A stretch of 64,000 nucleotides of DNA from Salminus brasiliensis (lineage: Eukaryota; Chordata; Actinopteri; Characiformes; Bryconidae): positions 38,535,342-38,599,341 of the forward strand of contig NC_132880.1 in the NCBI RefSeq assembly GCF_030463535.1, in the 5' to 3' direction. The notes beneath the pieces are model-generated. The model searched no databases and had not been told where the DNA came from. It saw nothing but the letters and a program-made list of their open reading frames with translations. Position numbers and translations under genes: made by a program. Each line of letters starts with the position of its first letter. The stretch's first letter is position 1. Positions 62,760 to 64,000 of this stretch are shown here, one piece after another.

Positions 62760-63375
62760 GGCTCACGCTATGTGCCCAGTGGGTTGAAACTGTCTTTGTT
62801 AGGTAGTTGCTATGATGCGGCTGCATGGTTGCTATGGTATTCCAAGTGGTTGCTGTTATGTTGCCAAGTGGTTGCTATGGTGTTGCTTGGTAGTTGCTAC
62901 TATGTTGTTAGCAACCACTTGGAATACCATAGCAACTACCAAGCAACACCATAGCAACCACTTAGCAACACCATAGCAACCACTTGGTAACATAACAGCA
63001 ACCACTTGGCAACATAACAGCAACCACTTGGAATACCATAGCAACTACCTGTTATGTTTCTTTGTGGTTGCTGTTATGTTGCTAAGTGGTTGCTATGGTA
63101 TTCCAAGTGGTTACTGTTATGTTTCTTTGTGGTTGCTGTTATGTTTCTTTGTGGTTGCTGTTATGTTGCTAAGTGGTTGCTATGGTATTCCAAGTGGTTG
63201 CTATTATGTTTCTTTGTGGTTGCTATGGGATTCCAAGTGGTTGCTATTATGTTTCTTTGTGGTTGCTGTTATGTTGCTAAGTGGTTGCTATGGGATTCCA
63301 AGTGGTTGCTGTGGGATTCCAAGTGGTTGCTATGATGTTTCTATGTGGTTCCTGGGAAGTTGCTGGGCAGTTGCA
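62760..63375. repeat. GGTTGCTATGG/GTTATG minisatellite with an internal inverted block
   Basis: Alternating units of 21-22 bp (TGGTTGCTATGGTATTCCAAG, TGGTTGCTGTTATGTTGCTAAG and a TTTCTTTG variant). Units at about 62909-63050 run in the opposite orientation (AGCAACCACTTGGAATACCA ...). Open frames over this array are by-products of the repeat. Confidence 0.93.
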
Positions 63376-63379
63376 ATTT

Positions 63380-63562
63380 AAAGAACCGTAGTAATTCCTG
63401 AAGTGGAGCAACTAGGATCCATACTTATTTAAACTGACGCATTCCATAATTTTCCCCTTTTTGATATCCAATTTGATGGATATTTAAATATTTCTTTAAT
63501 AAGGACATCATCTTACCATTCCCTCTCCCATGACCTGTCTTTTGAGTTCAGTAAGCAGAAAT

Positions 63563-63626
<64 letters not shown>

Positions 63627-64000
63627 CTCCTTTTTCTCCATGTCAGTGATTTGTCACCTTGAAGCATATGTGCGCTGGCTTCATGCCTGGCAGCTGGGCT
63701 GATCGGCCTTGGCTGTGCACTGTGCTGTAATGAGTGTCCTGGAATGCTTTAGAAGGCTTTGTTCGTTAATGACCCTCGTGCTATCTCATCATAGGCCCCC
63801 TGGTTTGATTTGACCCAGGCCTCTAAGGTAATCAGTGTGCCAAGTGTATGTATGTGTGTGTGGGTGGAGCAGGGCAGTTCTTGACCAAGACCTGCACTTT
63901 CCAGTCTGAAAGAAGGACCTGCTGGAATCTCTGAGGGCTGATTAGCAATTAGTGAGGAGAAAGCTTTATTGACTTATGAGGGGAAACACACATGGTTACA
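63380..64000. other. ctnnal1 intron 1, end of window
   Basis: A (TG)n microsatellite lies at 63565-63621. 63640-63830 is unique-looking, non-repetitive DNA. No exon 2 of ctnnal1 was recognised. Confidence 0.5.

Larger units (their letters stand above)
38952..64000 (+). other. ctnnal1 intron 1 (runs off the window)
   Basis: From the donor at 38952 to the end of the window no open frame matches the rest of alpha-catulin. The sequence contains unique DNA and repeats listed separately. The strand is that of the host gene. Confidence 0.75.

Noticed and set aside
63028..63381. 117-residue + frame with repeated WLL-CFFVVAVML motifs, looking like a membrane protein
   Set aside because: It is a translation of the GGTTGCTATGG minisatellite; the frame has no splice context and other frames are open too.

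Overview
This window is vertebrate nuclear DNA, most likely from a ray-finned fish and probably an otophysan (carp, characin or catfish group). Evidence for this is the interrupted genes with GT/AG introns, the many short microsatellites, and Tc1-like transposons, L2-like LINEs and tRNA-derived SINEs of kinds typical of teleost genomes. The species cannot be named from the sequence alone.

Two protein-coding genes can be supported, both on the + strand. The first (about 1.2-10.7 kb) is a complete Src-like adaptor gene (sla). Seven coding exons join in phase, without a break, into a 271-residue protein with an N-terminal MGN myristoylation signal, an SH3 domain, an SH2 domain and a tail resembling the family's Cbl-binding region. 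A non-coding 5' exon near 1.2-1.5 kb and poly(A) signals near 10.6 kb are plausible. The second begins at 38,832: its first coding exon encodes the conserved N-terminus of alpha-catulin (ctnnal1). The rest of the window (38,952-64,000) reads as its very long first intron; I could not find exon 2.

The roughly 28 kb between the genes and the 25 kb intron are mostly non-coding and contain many transposon relics. They include decayed Tc1-like transposases in at least five places, a short TA-flanked element family in four copies, two tRNA-derived SINEs plus an older SINE relic, and two stretches of L2-like LINE reverse-transcriptase C-terminus. There is also a foldback element fused to one of the LINEs; that chimera lies in a 1,546-bp direct tandem duplication with no difference seen in the parts compared. 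Further structures are a 372-bp tandem duplication in an sla intron, a duplicated 310-320 bp block and a wide inverted repeat in the ctnnal1 intron, and two related GGTTGCTATGG minisatellites, one with an internal inverted block.

The two genes do not form an operon or an evident pathway pair. Sla is known as a cytosolic negative regulator of antigen-receptor and receptor-tyrosine-kinase signalling; alpha-catulin is a cytoskeletal/Rho-signalling scaffold. I found no CRISPR array, viral gene or clearly new biological system. The most unusual features are the structural rearrangements of repeats.
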